A stretch of 64,000 nt of DNA from Macrolepiota albuminosa (GCA_027475525.1 JAMWFC010000067.1:434001-498000); one strand, 5' to 3'; positions 46,250 to 58,124 are shown, counted from the first letter of the stretch. The notes: generated from the sequence alone by a model not told the origin. Numbers and translations: made by a program.

Positions 46250-47175
46250 TGATAGGACCCCATACAGAATCAGCGCATCAACGGCAGGCTACGGCAACAC
46301 GGCACAGGTCCGGGATATCTTAGCGCACGCTAACTAACCAATTTTGGCAATATTTGATGGCTGCGCACAGCAAGAAGCAGATCCAATCAATAATAGCGCC
46401 GATGGCAGACAGAATGACAACTGACAGATGGCATCAGTCACTGACGACAGCGCTTAGGGAGAAGCCTGATGATCTATCAAAAACTGACGGACAGCTTGGT
46501 ATTTGACCTTGGCGTCTGACATCACTTAGCGCCTCGATTTGGTGCCTGACATCGCTAAGCATTTGGACAGACAGAAGGGTGATGGACTGATGGTTTAGTT
46601 TTGCAATCTGCTGCCTGGCGTCGCTAAGGTTCTTGAATGGACGGTAGGGATCTGAAACTGTTGGAGCTACCCCTATAAAATTTTCTAGTTTACTGCACTT
46701 TGGCGTCATTGGCCACTGGCGACGGTGAACTCATTGTAGTATAAAAGTACTTACCGACTTGTAAATTGAACAATAGACCAGAGTTTCTTGCTCCCCTTAC
46801 TTCAGTCTCCCTTACGCTCAAGACCTCATTTACGGTCGGCAACGTCGCACTCGTCGGCAGTTGCAGACTATCGCTAGCCTTCGACCTATTCGCGCCTTGC
46901 AGCTACGGCAGGCACTTATGACGCTTAGACTTCGCTAAGCTTACCGTGCTCTTGCTACTCACGTTGCCATGTTCACTTACTGCTCTCTTCATAGGCACTT
47001 TACCTTAGCGCATTACGCTTGCCGACCCCTTTACTGACTTTTCCTCATTTTCATAGGCGCATTCTCTGGGACCTGCCCAGGACTCCTCACATTACTTATA
47101 GCGCGCCCAACGTAAGCTATTGGTACGGTAACACTATAGTTATATTTGTTACTGACCAAACTTTGGGCGTCATCA
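46250..47175 (+). mobile_element. Solo LTR, family A, copy 2, TSD ATGT
   Basis: 926 bp, TGATAGGACC...GTCATCA, flanked by ATGT at 46246-46249 and 47176-47179. It splits element IV gag between GKHI and HAYARG. It aligns along its length with the LTR at 19047 and carries the same GTAGTATAAAA promoter-like motif (near 46736). Two independent copies with intact 4-bp duplications fix the LTR ends. Confidence 0.88.
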
Positions 47176-47604
47176 ATGTGCTTACCGTCAGATTTGTGGA
47201 GACTTATCCCAGCAGGGAATTTGAACCTGACTCCATCTGGCTCTGCTGGAGTTGTTGTCACAGTCTCTACTTCAGATAATGCCTGTTGAAGCACTCTGCT
47301 GACAATGCATTGACAGTTTGCAGCATTGTGATGCCTAACGTAGTCTTGCTGAGACTCATTGGCCTGACAAGGCGCATTCAGCAATTCCATTGTATCCGCA
47401 ATTAATGGCGCTTATTGACACACACTCATTTCACATTCCACTGAGTTGGCTGGAGTGGCTGTTGAGACAGCTGACCCTTGCACCACTTTGTGCTTGAGGT
47501 ATTCCACCACTTTGAGTTTGAAGATGCACACAAATAGTTTGATATATTCCATCGAATCTGCACAAGGTACATCATGGCTCCTAGTAGCCATTAACTGTAG
47601 ATGC
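47176..47604 (-). pseudogene. Element IV gag, middle part
   Basis: Reads EYIKLFVCIFKLKVVEYLKH ... PDGVRFKFPAGISLHKSDGK in one frame with one stop near 47412. It aligns with the element III gag segment around GVTLRLPDGVKLCKADSRHI. It links the 58130 piece to the 46249 piece. Confidence 0.7.
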
Positions 47605-47609
47605 TTTAC

Positions 47610-47919
47610 TGTAACGAAGTTACAGGAATTGTGAGCTTAGTGTTCACACTGCACAGAATCAGACCAGTCCAGTCTATTGACTATGAAGTACAAAACAAAA
47701 ATAAGCTGCTTTGTAAGCAGCTAGTAAACTAATTATATAGTAATGTAAATTAATATTATATTATAATAAAAACAAAAATAAGCTGCTTTGTAAGCAGCTA
47801 GTAAACTAATTATATAGTAATGTAAATTAATATTATATTATAATAAATATAATATAATGGTGTCTACTGTAAAGTAAGTAAAGCTATGTGGCCAACGCCA
47901 CATAGCGGACTACGCTACA
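47610..47919 (-). repeat. Element III 3' LTR (contains 77-bp artefact)
   Basis: On +, TGTAACGAAG...GACTACGCTACA. 47692-47768 is repeated exactly at 47769-47845, and without that copy the length equals the 5' LTR. It includes the hairpin-like GTGGCCAACGCCAC near the outer end and AAGCTGCTTTGTAAGCAGCT. Confidence 0.95.
47692..47847. repeat. 77-bp exact tandem duplication in element III 3' LTR
   Basis: One of the eight joins. The other LTR of the same element has the segment once, which is internal proof that the extra copy is not part of the LTR. Confidence 0.93.
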
Positions 47920-47964
47920 CACCCCCCAATCAGACCGAGCTACGGTCTTGAGATAATACAATGG

Positions 47965-50373
47965 TCATGCCGTCGGTAAGTCAGGGACGGGGGCAATGGG
48001 AGAGTCCCCAGGCTCCCGGAATGGATCGGCAGTCGCATCGTCCATGTCGTAGTCGAGGAGTTCATCCTCGGGTGCGGGTGTGTAGGAAGTACCCGAAGGC
48101 CCTGCTACTGGCAGGGAATCGTCATAGTCTCGGAGGGGGGACAGTGTGAGATTGGGGTTGATGGCCAACCCCGGAACAGGTGGTTGGGGATCAGGCAGAT
48201 CCCCAGTGTCGGACGGGTACTGGCGCGTCCAGATTTCGCGGGCATGAATGTCTTGCCCAATGAAGAGGTACATCCCCTTGGCGAGCGCGTCGTCGTATGC
48301 ACGACGACTGTCCTGCTGCTGGAGCATCAGGTGTTGGCGATTGCCAATGGTGGCCTCGCGCCACCCATCCCACTGAGGGATGGACTGGGGTGTACCGTAG
48401 TGGTCGAGGCGTTGTAGCCTCTCGTCGTTGATAGCAGCCGCCTCGTTGTAGAGCCGGCTGTCGCTGAAGAATAGATGGGCCAAGTAGGTGACCCCATAAG
48501 TATATGCGTGGTCAGCCCAGCTGACCGGAATTTGATTGTGAAGAAGGACATGTAACGCGTCTGAAGTAGTGAACACAGAAGCTGACGCTTCCGGGATGTC
48601 TACAGCCCGAACCTCAAAGGTAGGGTCGTCGGCGTGGAGGGGCTCAAAGACTTGCTCCATGGCCGCCTCGTACTCAGCCACGGCCTCTTTGTAGAGGCCT
48701 GGCCTGGCAAAGACGTAGGCCAGGTACTTGTGTACCGTGGCCTTGGAGGGGCGGCTGGCGCTGAGGGCGCGTACAAGTGCAAACCCAAAGAGGCTGCGCC
48801 AATGAATGCGCATGGCTCGGTCCATGGCCAGACCAGTCCATATGTTGGACGTTCCCGGACGTCCATAGAGGAGGGCGTATGAGCCCAGGTAGTCCAAAGC
48901 AAATGGTTGCTTTGGATCAGGAGGGATAAGGCCGACGAAGGCAATTTTCCCTCCCTCCTTGCGGCGATAGAGCCACGACAGCACAATCATTCGCGGGACG
49001 TTCTCCCGCTCCTCTGGACTCACAAAGGGTACCGCGATAGTCCTATACTCGACCTCGTCGAGTAAATGAGACATAGCTCTGTCTTGGGCTGTAGAGTGGC
49101 AGTTGAGCGCCACCTGCTTGAATTCATTGAGCAAGAGGTAGCCCAACTGACGCTGACAAAGCGGCGTAAACTGGTTGTTAACCAGTGCATGAAGTCTGCA
49201 GACTTCTTGAGGACTGCGGGAAAACCCGCAAGGTGCCACTTGGTACACCTTACTGTTGTGGGGTGTCGCTGCGGCATTGCCCTGTTTATCGTCCTTGAAG
49301 GACCTGGCTGCGCGGGCTTCTTGCCCGACGAAGATGGTATTGGTCATTGGCAACCAATAGAATTGGGGAGCTATCCCCACGCCAAAGAATCGTGCTTTTC
49401 CTTTGTTGTGTTGAGGACGTGACTCTTCTTCCGAGCTGGGCTCGGATTGGTGCGGCATTTCCAGCCGCTGTAGCAAGGAGAGCTTGGCCAAGCTCTCCAT
49501 CGGCGCATCAGCCAATGAACTGATGCTCCGTTCTGTATTGAGAGTTTCTGTACTCTCAGCTTGGCCAAGCTCTCCATCGGCGCATCAGCCAATGAACTGA
49601 TGCTCCGTTCTGTATTGAGAGTTTCTGTACTCTCAATGGCCGCGGTGGCCTGCGCGAGGGATGCTTTGCGTCCCTCTAGATTGTCAATTGGTGCTGTGGT
49701 CGACAGGGAAATTGACCGGCCTCCCTTGGCTTGCGACTCATGCGAGTCGCTGTACTGGGGCATTGCACCCCAAGCCCCCATCCAAGCCGGGGGGTACGGC
49801 ATCATTACGGGCACACCACCCATCCCAGGGTAGTGCGCCGGGGCGGTAAACTGGGGAAAAGGATGTGTCCCCAGTTGCCCTGTTGCCGGTACGGGGGCAA
49901 GCTGCCTCCATGCCGACGCTGCTTGGGGGCTGACTAGCCCCCTGTAGGCCTGTTGCTGGAATTGGCCCTTGGTGTGATGTGGCGCATAAGCGCCCGGTAC
50001 TGGTTGTTGGGGCTGATAGCCGCCCACAGGTGCGTTCTGGGGCATGAAGTTGCCCTGCATGGTTTGAAGTGGCGGATAGCCACTGATCACCGGCTGCTGC
50101 AGCAGGTAGCCCGCCGCTGGTGGTTGCTGCTGCTGTGGGAAGCCCACAGCTTGTTGCGATTGTCCCCACTGGGGCGCATTTTGGGCGAGCGGGGGAGCCA
50201 TCTGCCCCCCCCCGGGAAGCCCACAGCTTGTTGCGATTGTCCCCACTGGGGCGCATTTTGGGCGAGCGGGGGAGCCATCTGCCCCCCCCCCCTTCAGCCG
50301 ACGGTAAGACCGACGGCGTACTCTCAAACTGCTGCTGCTGCTGTTCACTCAGGTCCACGGGCATGTTGTCCAT
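47965..50373 (-). CDS. Element III ORF3: conserved protein of unknown function
   Basis: ATG 50373 (MDNMPVDLSEQQQQQFES), 103 nt after the pol stop, to the stop at 47965, 45 nt before the LTR. Two 77-bp artefacts (50137, 49481) and one base missing from a G run (50282-50292) break it. With those corrected it is 2256 nt, or 751 residues. The first third is Pro/Gln/Gly-rich (QQPVPGAYAPHH). The rest is globular, with conserved blocks DYLGSYALLYGRPGTSN, RIHWRSLFGFALVRAL and VLLHNQIPVSWADHAYTYG, and an acidic C-terminus (DELLDYDMDDATADPF). There is no signal peptide, membrane segment or known catalytic motif, so it is not an Env. Element IV has a homologue in the same place. Function unknown. Confidence 0.8.
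49481..49635. repeat. 77-bp exact tandem duplication in ORF3 (centre)
   Basis: 49481-49557 equals 49558-49634. It duplicates SLADAPMESLAKL codons and shifts the frame. Confidence 0.92.
50137..50290. repeat. 77-bp exact tandem duplication in ORF3 (N-terminus)
   Basis: 50137-50213 equals 50214-50290. The join sits in a C/G homopolymer (nine versus eleven C), a typical place for short-read contigs to break. Confidence 0.92.
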
Positions 50374-50475
50374 GGTTGGGGAAAAAAGCGAAAAAGAAAT
50401 TTCGCCTTTTAAGACATGTTTCAGCCACAGCTGCTGACCAACTCAGCCAAGCCGTGATTGGCACTGCCGATCAAA

Positions 50476-53400
50476 TTAAGCGCCAGCATGCTTACTTAAT
50501 TGATGTGGGCGCTTAACGCCCCTCAACTCCAAATAACGGTCAAGTGCCGCTAACTTGGAGCAATGGGAGTGTGGCTCCCATGTTGTGTCCCCCAGGGACC
50601 AACGTACTTCAAACTCGAGCGTGTTATGCTCAGTCCACCGGTGCCCAATTATGTACTTGACGAACCATTTGTCATTGTCTCGAGCCCCAAAATCATAGGG
50701 GCCCGGGGTTGCCCTGTTAGGGAACAGCACATCGTCAGACGCGCTGTATGGTCGCAACAGCGACACATGAAACTTAGGAACGATGCGTCGTTCCTGTAAT
50801 GCCTGAGGCAACTCCAGCACGTAGTTGGAGGTACTTGGCTCTGTGTCTAGGATGCGGTATGGGCCTACCCATTTCGGGCAGAGTTTACTCGCCCATCCCT
50901 TTGGGAGCTACGTGTTGATAGGTAGACCAACGCTCCTACTGCTATTGGCGGGTCTGCTTGCCTACGGTGATTGGCGTTTTTCGCCTGGAAGACTCGCGCC
51001 TCTATGATGGCATCATGCGCCGCCGCAATGTTCTCCAGGGCCTGCCTGGCGAACTCGACAACTCCGCGGTGAGCCACCATATCAGCACAAACTTCATGCA
51101 GCATGGAGGGCAAGTACTCTCCGTTGAGTTCAAAGGGCGCATACCCTGTGGTATCTGAGATACTCGCGTTAATCGCAAACTCAGTGAGTGGACACCAGTC
51201 CACCCAGTCCCGTTGGTCAGGGCGAACAACTGCCCTCAGAATCTGACCTATACTGTGGTTAGCCCGCTCTGTCTGCCCATCCGTTTGAGGATGGAAGGAC
51301 GTCAACATGAGGAGTCATGCTCCTAGCAGTTTGTGGAGTTCTCTCCACCATTGAGATGTGAACTTCGAGTCATGGTCGCTCACAATGGTGCTAGGCAGCC
51401 CATGCAGCCTAACGATCTCCCTCAGGTAGATCCAAGACAGCTCCTTAGCCATCAATGTAGTTCGCACCGGTATGAGGTGCACCATGCTCGTCATGCGGCA
51501 TATGACCACCCAGAGGTAATCGAACCCTCTGGACTCAGGAAAAGGACCTACGAAGTCCATTCTAATCGAATCCCAAGGTTTCACCGGCACGGGTAGCTGG
51601 TGTAGCTTCCTGGGTAGGGATCCAGGGGGCAACTTTGCCCTCTGACATGCTGCGCATGACGCGCAAAACTTAGTCACTTCTTGGGCCATACATGGCCACC
51701 AATACCATCTCCGGATGTAGCCCAACGTCCGGGCGGCACCAAAGTGCCCCACCAGGGCATGGGCCTGGTCCAAGACCCGCGTAACAATGGTTTGCGTACG
51801 GGGGAGGCATACCACTGCCACCCCTTGACGGTTCTCTGTCGTGATGAGTCCACCAGGCTCATGCCTGAACCGAGGATGGTCGTCAGGATTGGCGATTATC
51901 TCGGCGAAGAGAGAATCATTGCCATAATCCTGCACCACCTCCTGCCGGAAGTCGTCATTGACCAGGCTAGGAGGCTGGGATGAAGGCAATTCGCCTTTGA
52001 GCATCTCCGCAAGCGTAACGGGTACATCGTGGCGCTTGTGCTCCCTAGTGGACGCTGGGTCCACGGCTTCATGCTCCTTGAGCAACTGGGCAGCTACGTC
52101 CCGCTCTTCACGCTGCTCTCTGAGGCGAGTGCTTCACCTCCGTTCATCGTCACGCATAGCGCGTACTTCCAGGACATGCTCCCTGAGCTCCTGGTATCGG
52201 TGGAGAGGTAAATCCTCTCCATCAGGGTCTATGCGGCAGTCTGCCTGCACATACTCATGAGGCTCGTGAGCCTCCCCAACTACATCACTCTCAAAGTAGC
52301 GCGACAAGCAGTCTGCCACTTTGTTGAGTTCACCTTTAACATAGGTGATGTCGAACTGGTATCTCGACATGTAGTCTATCCACCGTCGCTGACACGGCGA
52401 CAAGTTCACCTGAGTTTTAAAGAACTCAAGGGCCTTGTGGTCCGTTATGATGTGGATGGGGTATCCCATCAGCTTATCCTCCCACTTGAGGAGGGCCTCG
52501 AGTATGGCAAGAGTCTCCAGCTCGTGCACCGCATAGTTTTGCTGGGCCATCGTGAACTTCTTCGACATGAACCCTGCTGGGCGGCATGTCTGCCAGCTGC
52601 TTCCCTGGCTGTACATGGCTCCAACGCCTGTCTTGGACACGTCGCAAATGAGCCATATCAGCTCGTCCCGTCTAGGGTTGATTGGTCGAATCACTGGAGT
52701 CTTCGTACAGATCCGTTTGACCATCTCGAAGCACCGCTGGTGCAACGGCCTCCAATTGAACAGTGACCCGTTCTGCGTCATGGCCATAAGTGGCCCAGTA
52801 TAGGCTGTGACATCGGGCAAGAAGCTCGATATGTAGTTGACAAGGCCAACGAATTGTTGGATGTCATTGTAGTTTCGGGGCGTGCGCCACTCCCGAATAC
52901 GATCGAGCTTGTCCTGATCAGGGTGGATACCCCGCTCATCTATGACATGCCCTAGGCAGTCTATACTCTGAGCGTAGAGCTCACATTTTTTCCACTTCAA
53001 GTACAACTTGTACTTGCGCAGTCATTCGAATACGACTCTGAGGTGCTGCTCATGCTCCTCCATAGTATCCGAGTAGATGAATATGTCATCTAAGTAGACG
53101 TGCATGAAATGTCCTATTACGTCTCGGAAGATAGAGGTCATTAGCCTCTGGAAAGTTGCTGGAGCATTGCAGTCTCCAATCTGCATTATATTGCTCGTGA
53201 ATGTACCCATGATTGATGCAAATACGGTCTTGGGTACGTCCTCAGTGCGAATGCGCACCTGCTCATAAGCGTCAGTAAGGTCAATCTTCGAGCGATACTT
53301 TGCCCGAGCCACGTCTTCCCGGATCACCTCTTGATCTGGTAAAGGAGTTACATCCTTTATGGTATTGTCATTGCGCTGACGTGCATCAAGAGCTGTTTGA

Positions 53401-55145
53401 AGGGTTCCATCCTTCTTCGGGATGCACAATAACGGTGCAGCTTGAGCAGTGGTGCATGGGGACCACCATTGAGCATTCAAGTAGCAATTAGTTTTATCAC
53501 GTAGTTGCTCCTGGAGGGCGCGCGGGCAGCGCGGCAAGTGGTACTTATACTGCTTGTTCTCGTCTATGAGATTAATCTCATGGTTCACCTCCCACCATGG
53601 CGGGAGCTCCTCCTTGGTCCCATTGACCATGTCGGCAAATTCTTCTTGCCATTGCTGACGCAACCGAGGAATATCTTCCTCACGAAGGCTTGTCGCCTTC
53701 TGCTTCCCCTTCATACGTACCGGGGGAAGTACTTCCACCGTCTCTGAGGGTGGCCAAGGCGGCGGTGCATACTGCTTGCGCATTGCGAGCACCCGATTGA
53801 CACTGTCATCGGGTATATGTAGTCTCAGCGGAGCACCCGCTGCCGCTGCCTTATAAGCCACAAGGCTTCTTCCCTCATGTACAAGTGAGTACGCTGTGGA
53901 CACCTCATCCGAGGCTGGCTGGCGATACGCTGGTTTGACGGTCATCCATCTCTGGTGCGCATTTCGCGCACACGTGGCTGCCACCAGCTCGTTCCACTCC
54001 TGCGGCATGCGGGGGTCGTATGCCCAGTCATACTCCGGTAGGGGGGCTGGTCGCTCCCATAGGGACTGTGTGTCCCCCTCTTCTGAGGCTTCCGCCTCTC
54101 GGATGCTGTCTTCCAAGTCTTCCAACTTGACTTGTGAGGACGTAGGTGGACATACATCCACTGAGTCCTCCCGTCGTCTCGCCTTTTGATGGTGTTTGTC
54201 TGGAGGCCTTGCGCCTCGAATATCAGGAGCGATTATTTGCTCGTTGCTCCTCTTGGAGGCTTGATACTCCTCCTTGCTCATCATTACCACGTTGTGGTCT
54301 GCGCTCAGTCCAGGCATAGCCTGCACTTCCTCCTCCACATCCTCCACGGCCGGCACTCTGCGCCGGCCAAGTCATGGAGAGTCCTTGCATTTCTCCGTAG
54401 TGCGATGACGTCGCAGACGATTATCAGTGTCGTCTGCTGTTGCTCGTTCGGCTGGGATCACTTTCCCATTCACTAGTACCTGACATTGGTCAAAGTCTAG
54501 TATGACTTTGTTACGCCGCATGAATGGTGTTCCCAGTATCATATCGTAGCGATCAAAGTTCGCTACATCCATGTATTCCCAGCTACGTAAGCCTGGCGTT
54601 TGGACATTCACATTTGTCCCATACTGCACCATGGCTCGGCTCCCTACGGTGCCCAGCTGTAACGCCAATGGCGTATCCAACTCCTGCACGGATATTCCGT
54701 ACACATGGGCGAACTGGGGTGTTATGCCCAATGTAGTACTCCCAGAGTCCCATAGGGTCCATGCCTTGTGGCCGTCTACGTCCACATACAAGACCAGGCA
54801 CTCCTTGTCTGCTCGTTTCAATGTAGGGCGCTGCAAAGTGCCCTCTGCACGACGAAGGGTCACCTTCTTCATCCAAACCACGTTATTCTGTTTGGGATCA
54901 TTTGTGGACGGCCAATCCGTCATCGCCGCTAGGCACTCAGAGTCGCTGTTGCAACTGTAATACTCATTGTCGTAGACGTCATCATATACGTCGACTGTGA
55001 CATACTCCTCCCCCTCCACGACCACACTCTCGGGCTCGGCGCCCGATGCCTCCTCTGGGGGCTCCTGGTCGTTTGTGGGGTGCTCTGCCTCAGAATCGGC
55101 AGATACGTCTCCATCACTCCCACTCGCGGCTGCAGTATGTGCAGC
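50476..55145 (-). pseudogene. Element III pol: protease-RT-RNase H-integrase-chromodomain
   Basis: Protease: TLWDSGSTTLGITPQ (near 54740). RT: LCIPKKDGTLQTALDARQRN, SKIDLTDAYEQVRI, GDCNAPATFQRLMTS, HVYLDDIFIYSD (near 53080). RNase H: LICDVSKTGVGAMYSQ, YAVHELETLAILEALLKWED, HIITDHKALEFFKTQ. Integrase: HALVGHFGAARTLGYI with CASCAACQRAK, RMDFVGPFPESRGFDYLW, IVSDHDSKFTSQWW, FHPQTDGQTERAN (Glu kept). A chromodomain-like end follows: FVKYIIGHRWTEHN, FEVRWSLGDTTWEPHSH (50560-50650). Stops at 55146, 54372, 53022, 52134 and 51315 are all TGA. A one-base deletion near 50905 shifts the last part. It is read with gag as one polyprotein, as in Tf1. Confidence 0.92.
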
Positions 55146-57683
55146 TCAAAGGTGGGCGCGGGGTGTATACCCCTTCCTCGGGGTTCCTGGCTTCGCAGGG
55201 CAGTTGGTAGCGTAGTGGCCTGGTTGGCCACACGCGAAACAAGTCCCCGACTGCCCCGGTGGGTTGGCCGGCTTGAAGTCTGGCCTTGGTTTAGGACGTT
55301 CTCCATCCGGCGCCCGCTCTGGACGTGGGCGGCTCCACCCTCGGTTCACAGCAGGGGTTCTGCATACAACAAACCGCGTGTTGCGGTCACGGTCCAAATC
55401 GGTCTTTTTGGCCAGGAAGGTCCCCACATGCTGACCCCGTGAGGGTGTCCCACCAGGCAGTAGTTGCCTAGGTCCCCCTTTGTATCCACTCCGATGTTCG
55501 TAGTGGTTAGCAGTCTTCAGAGACTGCTCATACCAGATGGCATATGCCACAAATTCTTCCACATCGTTGACTTCTGGGGACAATCCGTCCTCACGTATCA
55601 AATAGCGGCGCATGTCCGCTGGAATGCCATCCAAGAATGTTTCAAGCATTGTATACCTGTCCGGGTATACTGCCATGTTCTGGGCATGGTCATTAAGGGT
55701 ATCATAGAACCCTTGTACTCCCAACTTCTCGGTGTACTTGGCAGACTGGAAGTCCCGCCGTGCATCCTGGAGCGTTGAGGGGTGTACGAATCGATTGTAC
55801 AGTCCTGTAAGGACTCCTTTAAACGTCCAGTCATATTGGACACGGTTGACGTGCAGTACTGCCCGTCGAAACCAACCCATGGCCTCTCCAGCCAAGAACT
55901 CAGGCAGAACGAAGATTTGTTCTCGTTCCATACGGTCACCTCCATATAAGCACATGGCAAGATGGGTGCATACATCCATCGCCCAATCTTCCAGGTCGCT
56001 GAACTTGGACGCGCCTGTATAGGCGCGAATGTGCCTACTGTCTGCTTTACACAGCTTCACTCCGTCTGGTAACCGTAAGGTTACGCCCAGGGCATCATCG
56101 ACTACTCGATGCAGGTGATCGTGCATGGCTTCATGATGCATTCGAATGGCCTCCCGCTGACCCGGGGATCTAGTCGCCAAATCAGCGGCATGGGGAAGTG
56201 ACTTCCCCCATCCACCTTGCAGAGGACGTTCCGAGCCTCCTCGACTGTGGGCATAATTGCCCTCGTCTCGAGGAATCGACCTAGGGCCGTCATCCCGGCT
56301 GTTACCAGGGACATCACGTCTCATGGCGCCATCTCGATCGAGGAAGTCTCCTCGATCATGATCGTTGCGCCGCCCTGGACCTGGAGAAGCTTGATTCTCC
56401 TGACCCTGCATGACGAATTGACGACGCATCTCATCAATGGGCTTAGTGCCCTTGAATACAATGCCCTGATTGTCGATAAGGGACTGTTCCTTAGTCCTGA
56501 GGTCGCCATTGTGCATACGTTGATACGCGACTCTGTCGCTCAACGTTTCGGCTATGGGCACACGCAGCATCACGGATGCCTCGCTCTCCACTTTGAGCAC
56601 AGTACTATTGTGCCCATCCGGACCTGACATATCTGTCCTACGGTCTTGGTTACGCATGTGCGGGGGCTCCTCACGCCACCCTTGTCCTGCTGGAGTATAA
56701 AAAGTACTCACCGGTCTTACTTCGGGCACTTCTTGCACCCGTGCTAGTGCCTCCACTAGCTCGATTCCGATGTCTTGATTGCGTCGTGCTGAGCATTCCT
56801 CGGACATGTGGCTCCAGGGGGTCGAGACCTCCGATTGCCATGTGGCCTTACGCTGCACATACATTTGCAGCTCCATAGTAAGCACTCTCACCATCAAATC
56901 AGTATATTTCGTACTGAATACATTGGGCACTTCGTGCCCTTGTCGCCTAAGTGCTACTATATGGGCTGACGTGTAGCGCTCTAGTCACGCTTGGGTGGTG
57001 TATTTCATCACCTCTGGGTGCAAGTCCCAGAACACCCGCAAGCACACGGTGTACGCGGTTTTCAGCTGCTGTTCCTCTGCTCCGGCGTCGTCGTCACTTG
57101 ATGACTCCATCACCTCCTCTGGAAGCTCTACAATCTCCGGAGCTTCCTCCACTGCTGGTGTGCGTGGGAATCGGTTTTCCGCACGGGATACTTCAGGCCT
57201 TGCAGCCTCCTCCGGTACCTCCTCTATGCGGGCTTCTGCCATTTTAAAAGGCATTGAGCCCACGGTGGACCACCTGGTCCCACTACTCCGGCTCGGAGAG
57301 AGGGCTCTCCCAGTCCGTACTGACAACTCGGCGTCTCCTGGGGCGCCATAGGCGCTGGTTGACTGTCGGCCATCCTCCGGGGGTCCTTTGGAAGCCAATT
57401 GGCTCGACCGTCGCAGTCCTCCTTGCAGCTGCGTAACTGGGGGCGTTAATCCCCTGGGCATCTTGTCCTGGAGGCGTTGTGGACCGTCCTGCTGTGAGCT
57501 TTCAGCTCTCCGGGCCTCACTCTCATTCCCGGCCAGGTCGGTACTCTGACCCCGGTCTCAAGCCTTGGGTCTTACCTGACCCGCATTGGACGCTGACGCA
57601 TCCTGGGTGTCTGCTGGGCCTCCCCGTAGGTCGTGGGCATTTCGCCCGCTGTCAGTGGGCGCTGCAGGTATGGGATTACTCAT
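55146..57683 (-). pseudogene. Element III gag (about 845 codons)
   Basis: ATG 57683 (MSNPIPAAPTDSGRNAH) was chosen as the first Met of the open frame. TGA codons lie at 57558-57560 and 56985-56987. The long N-terminus is Gln/Glu/Arg-rich. The capsid-like part includes KFSDLEDWAMDVCTHLAMCL, GEAMGWFRRAVLHVNRVQYD and AVYPDRYTMLETFLDGIPAD. The nucleocapsid knuckle is CFACGQPGHYATNC. The frame continues past TGA 55146 (RAHL*AAHT) into protease without a shift. At more than 800 codons, this gag is two to three times longer than those of elements I and II. Confidence 0.85.
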
Positions 57684-57722
57684 CGATCCCCTGTTTGAAA
57701 TTTGCATGGTGTGGCTGTGCGA

Positions 57723-57877
57723 GAAGCTCGAGAAGCTGATAGAGTTCTGTCAATGAACTCAACGACTGACGTCGGATGCTAGGCAATAGATCCTAGCTGG
57801 AAGCTCGAGAAGCTGATAGAGTTCTGTCAATGAACTCAACGACTGACGTCGGATGCTAGGCAATAGATCCTAGCTGG
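57723..57877. repeat. 77-bp exact tandem duplication in element III leader
   Basis: 57723-57799 equals 57800-57876. It lies between the 5' LTR and gag, so it does not affect coding but lengthens the apparent leader. Confidence 0.92.
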
Positions 57878-57891
57878 CAGATTCAAAAAAA

Positions 57892-58124
57892 TGTAACGAA
57901 GTTACAGGAATTGTGAGCTTAGTGTTCACACTGCACAGAATCAGACCAGTCCGGTCTATTGACTATGAAGTACAAAACAAAAATAAGCTGCTTTGTAAGC
58001 AGCTGGTAAACTAATTATATAGTAATGTAAATTAATATTATATTATAATAAATATAATATAATGGTGTCTACTGTAAAGTAAGTAAAGCTATGTGGCCAA
58101 CGCCACATAGCGGACTACGCTACA
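57892..58124 (-). repeat. Element III 5' LTR
   Basis: 233 bp, ends TGTAACG...GCTACA on +, two differences from the 3' LTR. The base run directly inside it is TTTTTTTGAATCT (minus). This is shared with element IV and replaces a normal tRNA primer site. Confidence 0.95.

Larger units (their letters stand above)
47610..58124 (-). mobile_element. Element III: complete Ty3 chromovirus with ORF3
   Basis: LTRs 47610-47919 (310 bp, 233 without a 77-bp artefact) and 57892-58124 (233 bp) differ at two positions. TTTAC flanks both ends (47605-47609, 58125-58129). Order on minus: LTR, gag, protease, RT, RNase H, integrase, chromodomain, ORF3, polypurine tract ATTGGGGGGTG, LTR. Gag and pol share one frame from 57683 to about 50905. 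Every stop inside it is TGA. The insertion lies in the gag of element IV, its own relative. Confidence 0.95.

Noticed and set aside
47965..50373. ORF3 as a retroviral-type envelope gene
   Set aside because: No signal peptide, no transmembrane segment and no cysteine-rich ectodomain, despite the env-like position.
48600..50516. Long + strand open frames (e.g. 49953-50516, 49066-49422)
   Set aside because: They are shadows of ORF3, whose GC-rich codons keep the opposite strand open. No independent motif.
2706..57683. UGA used as a sense codon (alternative code or selenocysteine)
   Set aside because: TGA marks positions where family members have Arg, and LTRs show the matching CpG decay. The host membrane-protein gene appears to end at a normal TGA (11223).
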